Origin: a virus
Length of the DNA: 20,006 nucleotides
Strand: one strand, 5' to 3'
Virus record (IMG/VR): IMGVR_UViG_3300045996_001288
Span: 1-20,006 of that record
Position 1 is the first letter of the stretch, and every line of letters begins with the position of its first letter. The notes beneath the pieces are model-generated. The model searched no databases and was not told where the DNA came from. It saw only the letters and a program-made list of their open reading frames with translations. Positions 5,549 through 12,991 of the stretch are shown piece after piece. The position numbers and the translations under genes were made by a program.

Positions 5549-8500
5549 GTGGCAAAGCCAGGGATGGGGCACGTTCATGTGGTTTCCGGTTCGCAGGGCC
5601 CGACGGGCGCGACCGGAGCGGCTGGCGCAACTTGGCGTCAGGGCGCGGGAGCTCCCTCGAACGGGCTCGGCGCGGACGGCGACTTCTACCTGAACGTCAC
5701 GACCTACGACATCTACTACAAGGCGAGCAGCGCCTACTCGGTCATCGCCAACATCAAGGGCGCGACTGGCAACACCGGTGCGACCGGCGCGGCGGGCGCG
5801 TCCGGCGGCGTGTGGCGCTCGGGCATCGGTGCCCCCTCGGGAGCGCTCGGCGCCGACGGCGACTTCTACCTCAACACCTCGAACGCTGACGTCTACCAGA
5901 AGCAGACCGGCGCGTACGTGCTCGTGGCCAACATCAAGGGCGCGACGGGCGCGACGGGCGCGACGGGCAACGCTGGCCCGCAGGGCATCCAGGGTATCCA
6001 GGGCGCCCAAGGCGACGTGGGCCCGCAGGGCGACACGGGCGACACGGGAGCTACCGGGGCGGCTGGCCGCGCAGCCGGTATCGCTTACACCTGGGACACT
6101 GGCGTCACCGAATCGGATCCTGGCGCAGGTAAGGTGCGCGCAAATTCCGCGTCGCTCTCTGCCGCGACCCACCTCTACATCAACGAGACCGACGCCAACA
6201 CGGGCGCGGTCGATGCGTTCCTGAACACTTGGGACGACTCCACGTCGGCGGTCCGCGGCTCGATCCTCATCCAGGACCGCGACGCCCCGCAGAACTTCGC
6301 GATCTACTCGGTCAACGGCGCGCTCGTGGACAACGGCGCGTTCAAGCGCGTCCCGGTGGCCTGGGTGGCCAACGGCGGCACGCTCGCCAACGCCGCCAAC
6401 GTCACCGTCAACTTCATCCGCACCGGCGACAAGGGCGACAGTGGCACCGCCGCCACAGTGGCCGTGGGTACCGTCACGGGCCTCGCAGCGGGCGCTACGC
6501 CGACCGTGGCGAACGTGGGCACCTCCGACTCGGCCATCCTCAACTTCGGCATCCCTGCCGGCGCTACGGGCGCTACAGGGGCTACGGGCGCGACGGGTAC
6601 GGCCGGTCTCCCGGCGGGCATCCGGTACCTCTGGAACATCGCCACCGACACGTCGGACCCCGGCTCGGGCAAGGTCAAGATCAACTCGCTCTCCCCGGCC
6701 ACGGCCAGCGTCCTCTTCATCTCTGAGGCGGATGGCTACGGCAACGGCATTGCCGCGCTGCTCGACCTCTGGGACGACAGCACAAGCGCGTTCAAGGGCA
6801 TCGTTACCATCGTCGACACCGCCAACCCGGCGAACTTCGCCGCGTTCCGGGTGAACGGCTCCATCGTCGACAACGGCGTCTGGAACACGGTCCCGGTGGT
6901 CGCCATCGCCAGCGGCGGCACGCTCGCCAACAACGCGGTCCTCGCGCTGACTTTCAGCCGCACTGGCGATAAGGGCGACACCGGTACGACCGGCGCAGCC
7001 GCCACGGTCGCGGTGGGCAACGTCGTCACTGGCGCAGCCGGCGGCTCGGCCACCGTCACCAATGCAGGCTCCTCGAGCGCTGCGATCCTCGACTTCAGCA
7101 TCCCGCGCGGCGCGGTAGGCGAAGAAGGCCGTCCGGCCGGCTTCTCCTACAAGTGGGACACCGGGATCACCGCGGCCGATCCTGGCGTCGGTTACCTTCG
7201 CATCTCGTCGGCGAACGTCGTCGCTGCGACGAACATGTACATCAACGAGACGGACCAGCTCGGGGTCGCCATCGCGGCGATCCTCAACGCGTGGGACGAC
7301 TCCACAAACCCCGGCGATAAGGGCACGATCATCGTGTTCGATACCGCCGTCCCGACGAACTACGTTGCGTATAAGGTCACGGGATCCGTTATAGACAACG
7401 GAGCCTATAAGACGATCCCCATCGGCCACGTCGACCACGGCGGCACGATGGCGCTCGACGCTGTCCTCGCGGTCCAGTTCACCCGCGCGGGTGACCAGGG
7501 TACCGCCGGCGCGGCGGCTACTGTGGCCGTGGGCGCAGTCTCCACCCTGGCACCCGGCGCTTCGGCAACCGTCAGCAACACCGGCACCTCGGCCGCCGCC
7601 GTCCTCGACTTCGGTATCCCGCAGGGCGAGACGGGCGCGCAGGGCCCGGCCGTTGGCGTCCCCCTGGACTACGACTCGAGCACGACCGACAGCGACCCGG
7701 GCACCGGCAAGCTGCGCATCAACCATGCAACGTACGGCTCGGCGTCCTACCTCTACATCGACACGCTCGACGCCAACTCCAACGACATCACGGCGTGGCT
7801 GAACTCGCTCGACGACACGACGAACGCCAACGACAAGGGGCGGCTGCGCATCGTGCAGGCCGACAACCCGTCGCGCTTCGCTGACTTCACGATCACTGGG
7901 ACCGTGACTGTGGCTTCCGGGTACCACAAGGTCCCCGTGTCGCATGTCGCCTCGAACGGCCCGCTCGCTGGGCGGCTTGCGCTTGCCTTCGCCGCGACCG
8001 GCAACAAGGGCAACGACGGCTCCGGCGGCGACATGTTCGGCCCGCCGAGCTCGACCGACGGCCACTTCGCGGTCTTCGACGGCATCACGGGCAAGAACGT
8101 CCGCGGTGGCGGCGCGCCGGGCTCGCTCGCTGCGCTCAACACCATCGACAACAGCTACTGGTCTGGTGACGACCTCGCGGTCGCCAACGGCGGCACTGGG
8201 GCGAGCGACGCGGCTACCGCGCGCACCAACCTCGGGCTGGCCATCGGCAGCGACGTGCAGGCCTACGACACGGATCTCCAGGCCATCGCGGCGCTGACCT
8301 CGGCCGCCGACGTGATGCCCTACGCCACTGGCGCAGGCACGTGGGCGATGACCGGGCTCACCTCCCTGGCGCGCTCGCTCCTCGACGACGGCTCTCAGGC
8401 CGCGATGCAGGCCACGCTCGCCCTCGTGCCGGGCACCAACGTCATGCCGTTCGACGCAGACCTCGCGGCCATCGCGGGGCTCACCTCGGCCGCCGACAAG

Positions 8501-10660
8501 GTCCCCTATTCCACGGGCGCGGGCGCGTGGGCGCTGGCGGACTTCACCGCGACTGGACGTTCAATCGTCGGCAGTGCGAGCACCGCTGCCGCGCGGACGG
8601 TGCTTCAGATCGACACCTACTACAAGCCAAAGGTCGCGGCTAACACCACGGTCTACGTCAACGGCACGACCGGCAACGACACGACCGGCGACGGCACGCT
8701 CGCCCTGCCCTGGGCGACGATTGCTCGCGCGTTCACCTACGCGGAGCAGACCGATGGCAACGGCAAGACGTTGACCATCGACGTCGAGAACGGCACCTAC
8801 GCCGCCGCGGTCACCATCAGCGGCCACCGCTACACCGGCTGGGAGCGCATCACGCTTGCCGGCGACACGACGACCCCGGGTAACGTGACCCTCACCGGCT
8901 ATGTCGATGTCGTCTACCCGATCAGGCTCGAGTTCCAGGGCTTCAAGTTCAACCCCGGTCCGGGCTGGACTGCGGTCAGCTCGTCCATTGGCTCGCGCGT
9001 CGTCCTCACGAGCTGCGAGCTTGGGAGCTGCACCTGGGGCATCCAGGCCTATCGGATGGGCATCATCAACATCCAGACCAGCTTCAAGATCAACGCCAAC
9101 TGCGACTACGTCCTGTTCGCCTCTGAGGATGGCTTCATCGAACTAGCCTGTGTGCCGGAGTTCACCGCGGCGGTGACCTTCACTCAGTTCTTCCTGGCGC
9201 AGTATGGTGGCCACGTCCGACGCACGACCTTCAGCGCCACCCGCTACACCGGCACCGCGCCCGTCGGCTCATCCGGCCACGTTATCCACGGCGGCAAGTA
9301 CAATTCCTCGAACACGGCAGCGCTGCCGCCGGGCTCGACCGGGTTCTCGAATTCGGTGACGTCACCGGCCTTCCAGTACGACGAGATCAAGTTCTGGCGC
9401 TCCTACAACCTCGGCTCGATCTACGAGACGGACTACGAGCGTATGACCGCGTCGTGGGCGTCGAACGTCTACACGATGTCGACGGGCGCGAGCGGCACGG
9501 GTGTGTCGCGCGACTTCGCCATCAACGCCGGCGAGAGCACCTCGGCGAGCGTGCTGTTCAAGACGGGCGGCACTACGCGCGCTACGGTCAGCGAGTTCGG
9601 CACGACGATCACGCCCGCCACTCAGACGGTAAGCGGCCAGGTAGCGCTTGAGATCGCGCCGACCTGGAATAACGCCGCGGGTGCCTTCACCGCGCTCGAG
9701 ATTGACGTCACCGACACGGCGTCGAACTACTACACGTCCGCCTTGATGAACCTCAAGGTGGATGGGGTCAGTCAGTTCTTCCTCAGCAAGGCCGGCGCGA
9801 TCTATCTGGGCGGTACGGGTTACTCACTGCAGCTCGCGCCGTACACCAACCACCTCGACCTTATCGCCGAGAGCGGGTCTGAGTACGCGAGTCTCGCTGC
9901 GAAGGAACTCAACCTCACCAACGCCGGTGCGGCCGCAAAGACCGCCAACGAGCCCGTGCTCGAGACGGCGCAGGGCTGGAACAACGCGGGAGTTACCTTC
10001 CAGGGTATTTCCCTCAACATCACCGACACCGCGTCGGCCGCAGCCTCCGCGCTGCTGGACCTGATGGTTGCCGGGACGAGCAAGTTCAAGGTCCGCAAGG
10101 ACGGGGCGTTTTTCGTGGGCTCGGGCTCTGCCGGTGGCCAGGTCTACCCTGGCACCAGTGACACCGTCGAGTTCTATACCCACTCCGCGAGTAACTATGC
10201 TCCCATCAGGGCCAGGGCTCTAAACACCTCCTGGACCTCTGCCAGAACCACCGATGTCTCGGCCCTGAACATCAGCGAAGGCTGGGACAACGCAGGCGTA
10301 ACCTTCACGGCCATAAAGCTGAGTCTCACCGACACGAACTCCGGCGCCAACTCCAAGCTCGTCGAGATGCTCATCGGCGGCGTGCAGACCTTCGCGGTGT
10401 TCAAGTCGGGCTGGATGGCCATCGGCCCGGCCGGCGGCAACCAGATCAACCTCCAGCCGCTCGGCACGCGCCTCAACGTCTACGACTACACCTCGGGTGC
10501 GTGGGCCGACGTACGCATGAAGAGCCTCTGGATCGAGGACGCCATCACCGCGCCCAGCGCGACCTCCGGCGTCGCGAAGATCTACGTCGACACCGCCGAT
10601 GGCGATCTCAAGGTCATCTTCGGCGACGGCACCATCAAGACCATCATGACTGACACCTAA
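5549..10660 (+). CDS. Large collagen-like modular tail fibre / tailspike
   Basis: A 1703-residue protein. Collagen-like Gly-x-y blocks lie near residues 17-29, 70-88 and 130-176, with shorter ones between later modules; the first two flank short W-R-[QS]-G-x-G-A-P-S modules. Four related domains start near residues 176, 356, 530 and 702 (period ~175), each with S-D-P-G-x-G-K, a D-D-S/T segment, a (V/I)-D-N-G segment and a final T-G-[DN]-K-G. Around residue 880 comes the fibre signature G-G-T-G-A-S-D-A-A-T-A-R-T-N-L-G. From ~1032 a parallel beta-helix domain is likely (V-Y-V-N-G-T-T-G-N-D-T-T-G-D-G-T, then P-W-A-T-I), as in pectate-lyase-fold tailspikes. Three ~103-residue repeats (W-[ND]-N-A-x-x-x-F) lead to the C-terminal V-D-T-A-D-G-D-L-K-V-I-F-G-D-G-T-I-K. 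Host recognition, and perhaps polysaccharide cleavage, is inferred; I cannot identify catalytic residues. Confidence 0.85.
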   Translation: MAKPGMGHVHVVSGSQGPTGATGAAGATWRQGAGAPSNGLGADGDFYLNVTTYDIYYKASSAYSVIANIKGATGNTGATGAAGASGGVWRSGIGAPSGALGADGDFYLNTSNADVYQKQTGAYVLVANIKGATGATGATGNAGPQGIQGIQGAQGDVGPQGDTGDTGATGAAGRAAGIAYTWDTGVTESDPGAGKVRANSASLSAATHLYINETDANTGAVDAFLNTWDDSTSAVRGSILIQDRDAPQNFAIYSVNGALVDNGAFKRVPVAWVANGGTLANAANVTVNFIRTGDKGDSGTAATVAVGTVTGLAAGATPTVANVGTSDSAILNFGIPAGATGATGATGATGTAGLPAGIRYLWNIATDTSDPGSGKVKINSLSPATASVLFISEADGYGNGIAALLDLWDDSTSAFKGIVTIVDTANPANFAAFRVNGSIVDNGVWNTVPVVAIASGGTLANNAVLALTFSRTGDKGDTGTTGAAATVAVGNVVTGAAGGSATVTNAGSSSAAILDFSIPRGAVGEEGRPAGFSYKWDTGITAADPGVGYLRISSANVVAATNMYINETDQLGVAIAAILNAWDDSTNPGDKGTIIVFDTAVPTNYVAYKVTGSVIDNGAYKTIPIGHVDHGGTMALDAVLAVQFTRAGDQGTAGAAATVAVGAVSTLAPGASATVSNTGTSAAAVLDFGIPQGETGAQGPAVGVPLDYDSSTTDSDPGTGKLRINHATYGSASYLYIDTLDANSNDITAWLNSLDDTTNANDKGRLRIVQADNPSRFADFTITGTVTVASGYHKVPVSHVASNGPLAGRLALAFAATGNKGNDGSGGDMFGPPSSTDGHFAVFDGITGKNVRGGGAPGSLAALNTIDNSYWSGDDLAVANGGTGASDAATARTNLGLAIGSDVQAYDTDLQAIAALTSAADVMPYATGAGTWAMTGLTSLARSLLDDGSQAAMQATLALVPGTNVMPFDADLAAIAGLTSAADKVPYSTGAGAWALADFTATGRSIVGSASTAAARTVLQIDTYYKPKVAANTTVYVNGTTGNDTTGDGTLALPWATIARAFTYAEQTDGNGKTLTIDVENGTYAAAVTISGHRYTGWERITLAGDTTTPGNVTLTGYVDVVYPIRLEFQGFKFNPGPGWTAVSSSIGSRVVLTSCELGSCTWGIQAYRMGIINIQTSFKINANCDYVLFASEDGFIELACVPEFTAAVTFTQFFLAQYGGHVRRTTFSATRYTGTAPVGSSGHVIHGGKYNSSNTAALPPGSTGFSNSVTSPAFQYDEIKFWRSYNLGSIYETDYERMTASWASNVYTMSTGASGTGVSRDFAINAGESTSASVLFKTGGTTRATVSEFGTTITPATQTVSGQVALEIAPTWNNAAGAFTALEIDVTDTASNYYTSALMNLKVDGVSQFFLSKAGAIYLGGTGYSLQLAPYTNHLDLIAESGSEYASLAAKELNLTNAGAAAKTANEPVLETAQGWNNAGVTFQGISLNITDTASAAASALLDLMVAGTSKFKVRKDGAFFVGSGSAGGQVYPGTSDTVEFYTHSASNYAPIRARALNTSWTSARTTDVSALNISEGWDNAGVTFTAIKLSLTDTNSGANSKLVEMLIGGVQTFAVFKSGWMAIGPAGGNQINLQPLGTRLNVYDYTSGAWADVRMKSLWIEDAITAPSATSGVAKIYVDTADGDLKVIFGDGTIKTIMTDT
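5941..5967 (+). repeat. Three perfect 9-bp repeats in a collagen-like block
   Basis: CGCGACGGG occurs three times in perfect tandem and encodes Ala-Thr-Gly triplets. Such arrays can gain or lose units by slippage without a frameshift, so the collagen rod length may vary. Similar imperfect copies lie around 6560-6600. Confidence 0.7.
6073..8010 (+). repeat. Four ~175-residue domain repeats of the fibre
   Basis: Units start near 6073, 6613, 7135 and 7651. Shared landmarks are S-D-P-G-x-G, a Y-I-[ND]-E/T-x-D segment, the D-D-S/T-x-x segment, and the V-A-V-G-x-V-x-x-L-A-x-G-A-x-x-T-V linker followed by collagen triplets. The fourth is followed by a shorter link without that linker. Confidence 0.75.
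9646..10440 (+). repeat. Three ~103-residue C-terminal fibre repeats
   Basis: Units start near 9646, 9957 and 10261. Each has W-[ND]-N-A-x-x-x-F-x-[AG]-[LI], then [DN]-[VI]-T-D-T or S-L-T-D-T, then a K-x-G-x-x-x-[LIVF]-G end. Such stacked units are usual near the tips of phage fibres. Confidence 0.7.
9992..10009. promoter_or_regulatory. Palindrome site 5 of 9 (degenerate)
   Basis: GTTACC-TTCCAG-GGTATT: TACC/GGTA arms with a six-base spacer and one T-T mismatch. Flanking GGGA (9988-9991) and TCCC (10010-10013) extend the symmetry to about 26 bases. It is inside the fibre gene. Confidence 0.45.
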
Positions 10661-10669
10661 GGAGCTACC

Positions 10670-11041
10670 ATGGCCGTTACCCGCACCATCGCCAAGCCGG
10701 TCGTCAAAGAGGAAGAGCGCCTCGAGAGCGCCATCCTCACAGTCCGCCAGGATGGCAGTTACGCGCTCTCCGTGCGCCGCCAGGTGCTCGGGCGCGCCCA
10801 GAACAACGAGCTCCTCTCGGTCCGCCGTGCAGAGCGGCCGGTGGAGCGCGCGTCTGGCGAGGTCGCCAACGAGACCGTGACGCTCGCCAGCGGCACCGTG
10901 ATCCGGCTCGTCGACGTCGTCGAGGCCCTCGACCTCCTGGCTGACCGCTGGGCTGGCGAGGACGTCGCGCGTGCCGAGGAAGCCCGCAACCGGCCTGAGC
11001 CGGTGGTTGGGCGTCGCGCCGAGGCGGGGAGGCCTGAGTGA
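10670..11041 (+). CDS. Small charged hypothetical protein
   Basis: A 123-residue Arg/Glu-rich protein with AAGGAG six bases before the ATG. The first half has predicted beta character (A-I-L-T-V-R-Q-D-G-S-Y-A-L-S-V, then V-T-L-A-S-G-T-V-I-R-L), the second half a helix (V-V-E-A-L-D-L-L-A-D-R-W) and a disordered Arg/Pro-rich end. There are no membrane segments. It sits between the fibre and lysin genes, and its stop overlaps the lysin GTG by four bases. Position would suit a fibre-associated or assembly protein, but nothing in the sequence shows it. Confidence 0.6.
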   Translation: MAVTRTIAKPVVKEEERLESAILTVRQDGSYALSVRRQVLGRAQNNELLSVRRAERPVERASGEVANETVTLASGTVIRLVDVVEALDLLADRWAGEDVARAEEARNRPEPVVGRRAEAGRPE

Positions 11042-12033
11042 ACTTCAAGGGTAGGGCCAAGCGCCTAGAGGATATCGACCTCCCCCGCGTCGGCAGGATG
11101 ATCGGTGTGGGTGAGGACGAGGTTCACGCCATCCTCGACGTCGAGGCTGCAGGCACCGGCTTTGACAAGCAGGGCCGGCCGAAGATGCTGTTCGAGCCGC
11201 ATGTCTTCTACCGCAACCTGTCGGGCCCGCAGCGCGACGCAGCGGTGAAGGCGGGCCTCGCCTACCCGAAGTGGAAACGGAACTACCCGGCCGACAGCTA
11301 CCCGCGCCTCCTCAAGGCGATGAAGATCAACGAGACCGCGGCGCTCAAGGCAGCGTCATGGGGCCTCGGCCAGATCCTCGGCGAGAACCACCGCAAGGCG
11401 GGCTACGCCACGCCCCAAGCCATGGTGGCGGACTTCATCGAGGACGAGGACAACCACCTCGAGGCCATGATCCGCTTCATCAAGTCGGCCAACCTCGCCA
11501 AGCACCTCAAGAGCCACAACTGGGCGGGCTTCGCGCGCGGCTACAACGGACCCGGCTTCGCCGCCAACGGCTACGACAAGAAGCTGGCGGCCTCCTACGC
11601 CAAGTGGAAGCGCATCAAGGACACGCCCTACAACGGGGGCGAGGAGCCCAAGCCCGTGCCGGCGCCCAAGCCCAAGCCCGTGCCGAAGCCCGAGCCGGAC
11701 GATATCTCGAACCCGCCGCTGCCCGAGCCCGAGCCCGAGGTTACCCCCAAAGGTAACTGGCTGACCCGGTTCTTCGAGTGGCTGCGTTCGCTGTTCTCGT
11801 TCAAACGCCGCCCGGACCGCACCGTCAAGGGCGCGGTAACCGCCATAGGCGCGGCTGGCGCGACGCAAGGCACGGGCCTGTTCGAGTGGATCGGTAACCA
11901 AGCGACGGACCTCAAGGAGGCCGTGGAACCGCTGATGTCGGCGGCCCCGCTCTTCGAGACGCTGTTCGTCGTCCTGGCTGTCGTGGGCCTCATCTACATG
12001 GTGTGGGCCCCCAAGAAGAAGGAAGCTGAGTGA
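11038..12033 (+). CDS. Endolysin: N-acetylmuramidase with C-terminal membrane tail
   Basis: A 331-residue protein. Residues ~25-195 match the N-acetylmuramidase (DUF3380/PF11860) lysin family: L-D-V-E-A-A-G-T-G-F-D with E36 as the probable catalytic acid, P-K-M-L-F-E-P-H-V-F-Y, A-S-W-G-L-G-Q-I-L-G and a W-A-G-F-A-R-G-Y-N-G-P-G-F motif. It would cut the glycan strand of peptidoglycan. Residues ~202-237 are a Pro/Lys/Glu linker. Then follow an amphipathic stretch (N-W-L-T-R-F-F-E-W-L-R-S-L-F), a Gly/Ala-rich part and a clear membrane segment at ~304-324 with a K-K-K-E-A-E tail. There is no N-terminal signal peptide. The GTG start overlaps the previous stop. A tethered lysin is unusual compared with plain soluble members. 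Confidence 0.85.
   Translation: MNFKGRAKRLEDIDLPRVGRMIGVGEDEVHAILDVEAAGTGFDKQGRPKMLFEPHVFYRNLSGPQRDAAVKAGLAYPKWKRNYPADSYPRLLKAMKINETAALKAASWGLGQILGENHRKAGYATPQAMVADFIEDEDNHLEAMIRFIKSANLAKHLKSHNWAGFARGYNGPGFAANGYDKKLAASYAKWKRIKDTPYNGGEEPKPVPAPKPKPVPKPEPDDISNPPLPEPEPEVTPKGNWLTRFFEWLRSLFSFKRRPDRTVKGAVTAIGAAGATQGTGLFEWIGNQATDLKEAVEPLMSAAPLFETLFVVLAVVGLIYMVWAPKKKEAE
11740..11757. promoter_or_regulatory. Palindrome site 6 of 9
   Basis: GTTACC-CCCAAA-GGTAAC: perfect six-base arms and a six-base spacer, at the junction of linker and membrane-tail region of the lysin gene (V-T-P-K-G-N). Confidence 0.6.
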
Positions 12034-12488
12034 TGGGTCTCGGCACGCTGTTCTCGGTCTTCACGAACCCAGTGGGGTTCCTCCTGAGCTTCCTCACCTT
12101 CGGGGTGCTCATGATCGCCGGCGGCGTGATCGCCGGCTCCACCGCCTACATGCTGCCGGCCGCGATGTCCCGCGTGCGGGTGATCCTGGCGCTGGTGTCG
12201 GTCGGCTGCCTGGCCGGCGGTCTCACCTACTACAAGGGCCGCGCCGACTGCGAGGCCCGCTACAGCGTCAGCAAGCTCCAGCGAGAGATCGAGTTCCTCC
12301 AGAAGAAGATCTCGATTGATGACGCCGTCCGCAAGGCCGACGAGGTCACGCGAGTAAAGCTCCAAGACAAGCTTAAGTCGTTCGATGATAAGGTGAAAGA
12401 ACATGCCCCAAAGGTCAAAGATGTTCCTAACTGCGGCCTTGACGCTGACACTACTCGTCGGCTGCAACGAACATTCGAGATTCGCTAA
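12033..12488 (+). CDS. i-spanin (Rz-like) with two hydrophobic segments
   Basis: A 151-residue protein starting at the ATG in TGATG at the lysin stop; a GTG three bases earlier (12030) would add one Met, with AAGGA six bases before it. Two hydrophobic segments (about residues 13-39 and 48-66) are followed by Y-Y-K-G-R-A-D-C-E-A-R-Y and a long charged coiled coil with K-L-Q-R-E-I-E-F-L-Q-K-K-I, as in Rz proteins that span the periplasm from the inner membrane. It ends in N-C-G-L-D-A-D-T-T-R-R-L-Q, a common Rz-type C-terminus. The o-spanin gene starts inside its 3' part in another frame, the classic Rz/Rz1 arrangement. Usual Rz proteins have one N-terminal segment; the additional one is odd and may be a fused holin-like element. 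Confidence 0.75.
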   Translation: MGLGTLFSVFTNPVGFLLSFLTFGVLMIAGGVIAGSTAYMLPAAMSRVRVILALVSVGCLAGGLTYYKGRADCEARYSVSKLQREIEFLQKKISIDDAVRKADEVTRVKLQDKLKSFDDKVKEHAPKVKDVPNCGLDADTTRRLQRTFEIR

Positions 12489-12693
12489 CCCCCCTGAAAT
12501 CCCTCAGGACGTTCGCGACTGCTTCGAGCGTTTGGTCCCTACCCCCAAGGGTAAGGTCCTGACGCAGTCGCAGGTCTTCAAGCTCGTCGCGGCCTTGCGC
12601 CGTAGCGAGATCGAGAAGGCTGGCTGCGGACAACGCGTGCTGGGTCTTTACGACACCTATGCTCAGGAAATCGTAAAGCTCAACGGTAACTAG
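12403..12693 (+). CDS. o-spanin (Rz1-like) outer-membrane lipoprotein
   Basis: A 96-residue protein starting inside the i-spanin gene (86-base overlap, different frame). Its N-terminus is a lipoprotein signal: basic residues, L-T-A-A-L-T-L-T-L-L, then lipobox L-V-G-C with Cys21 as the lipidated residue. The mature ~75 residues carry a Pro-rich start, further Cys residues (D-C-F-E-R-L and A-G-C-G-Q) and a helical end. It would anchor in the outer membrane and bind the i-spanin to fuse the membranes. A second ATG at 12421 (M-F-L-T) also has an AAAGG upstream, but the start at 12403 keeps the basic n-region. A degenerate palindrome copy lies inside. Confidence 0.78.
   Translation: MPQRSKMFLTAALTLTLLVGCNEHSRFANPPEIPQDVRDCFERLVPTPKGKVLTQSQVFKLVAALRRSEIEKAGCGQRVLGLYDTYAQEIVKLNGN
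12538..12555. promoter_or_regulatory. Palindrome site 7 of 9 (degenerate)
   Basis: CCTACC-CCCAAG-GGTAAG: TACC/GGTA arms and a six-base spacer with a C-A mismatch outside. It is inside the o-spanin gene, register CCT ACC CCC AAG GGT AAG. Confidence 0.45.
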
Positions 12694-12695
12694 GT

Positions 12696-12710
12696 TTAAG
12701 GCAGCCTTAA
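12696..12710. repeat. 15-base perfect odd palindrome between lysis genes
   Basis: TTAAGGC-A-GCCTTAA in the 37-base gap between o-spanin and holin-like genes. A one-base centre makes a tight RNA hairpin unlikely and a protein site more plausible. No T-tract follows, so I do not call it a terminator. Confidence 0.5.
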
Positions 12711-12730
12711 CCACAGAAAAGGTAAAACCG

Positions 12731-12982
12731 ATGGGTAGGCTGGGGGCTCTGGTGTCTAGTGTCACTTTCGACCCGAAAATCACCTTCGGGAACATCATGA
12801 CTCTACTTGGCGGGATGCTGGCAGTCGCGGTTGTCGCGCTGACGCTTTACGTCGAGTTCGGGATCATGAAGGCACAACTGTCCGAGACTCGACTAGACCA
12901 GATCAAGGTATCGCAGGGTGTGGCCCGGCTTCAAGCCCAGATGGAGATCCTACTCCTCGAGCGAAAGCACGCGGCCCGATAA
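12731..12982 (+). CDS. Small single-TM protein, holin-like
   Basis: An 83-residue protein with a short N-terminal stretch, one strong hydrophobic segment at about residues 21-42 (N-I-M-T-L-L-G-G-M-L-A-V-A-V-V-A-L-T-L), and a charged coiled coil (Q-L-S-E-T-R-L-D-Q-I-K-V-S-Q-G-V-A-R-L-Q-A-Q) to the end. Size and location at the end of the lysis cassette suit a one-TM holin or another membrane lysis effector; the long C-terminal helix would allow oligomerisation. AAAAGG lies eight bases before the ATG. No other gene here is a better holin candidate, apart from the first hydrophobic segment of the i-spanin. Confidence 0.6.
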   Translation: MGRLGALVSSVTFDPKITFGNIMTLLGGMLAVAVVALTLYVEFGIMKAQLSETRLDQIKVSQGVARLQAQMEILLLERKHAAR

Positions 12983-12987
12983 GGGGG
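12983..12987 (+). promoter_or_regulatory. G5 ribosome-binding tract
   Basis: GGGGG directly after the previous stop, then CACT and ATG at 12992. The spacing of four is the shortest of the six G-tract starts. Confidence 0.4.
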
Positions 12988-12991
12988 CACT

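Noticed and set aside
5528-8065. 845-codon open frame on the - strand
   Set aside because: It lies wholly opposite the fibre gene. Its Arg/Val/Gly/Ala-heavy composition is what the complement of GC-rich, C-ending codons gives, and it has no domain pattern.
12685-12725. Two GGTAA half-sites near the holin-like gene
   Set aside because: Neither has a TACC six bases upstream, so they are not members of the palindrome family.
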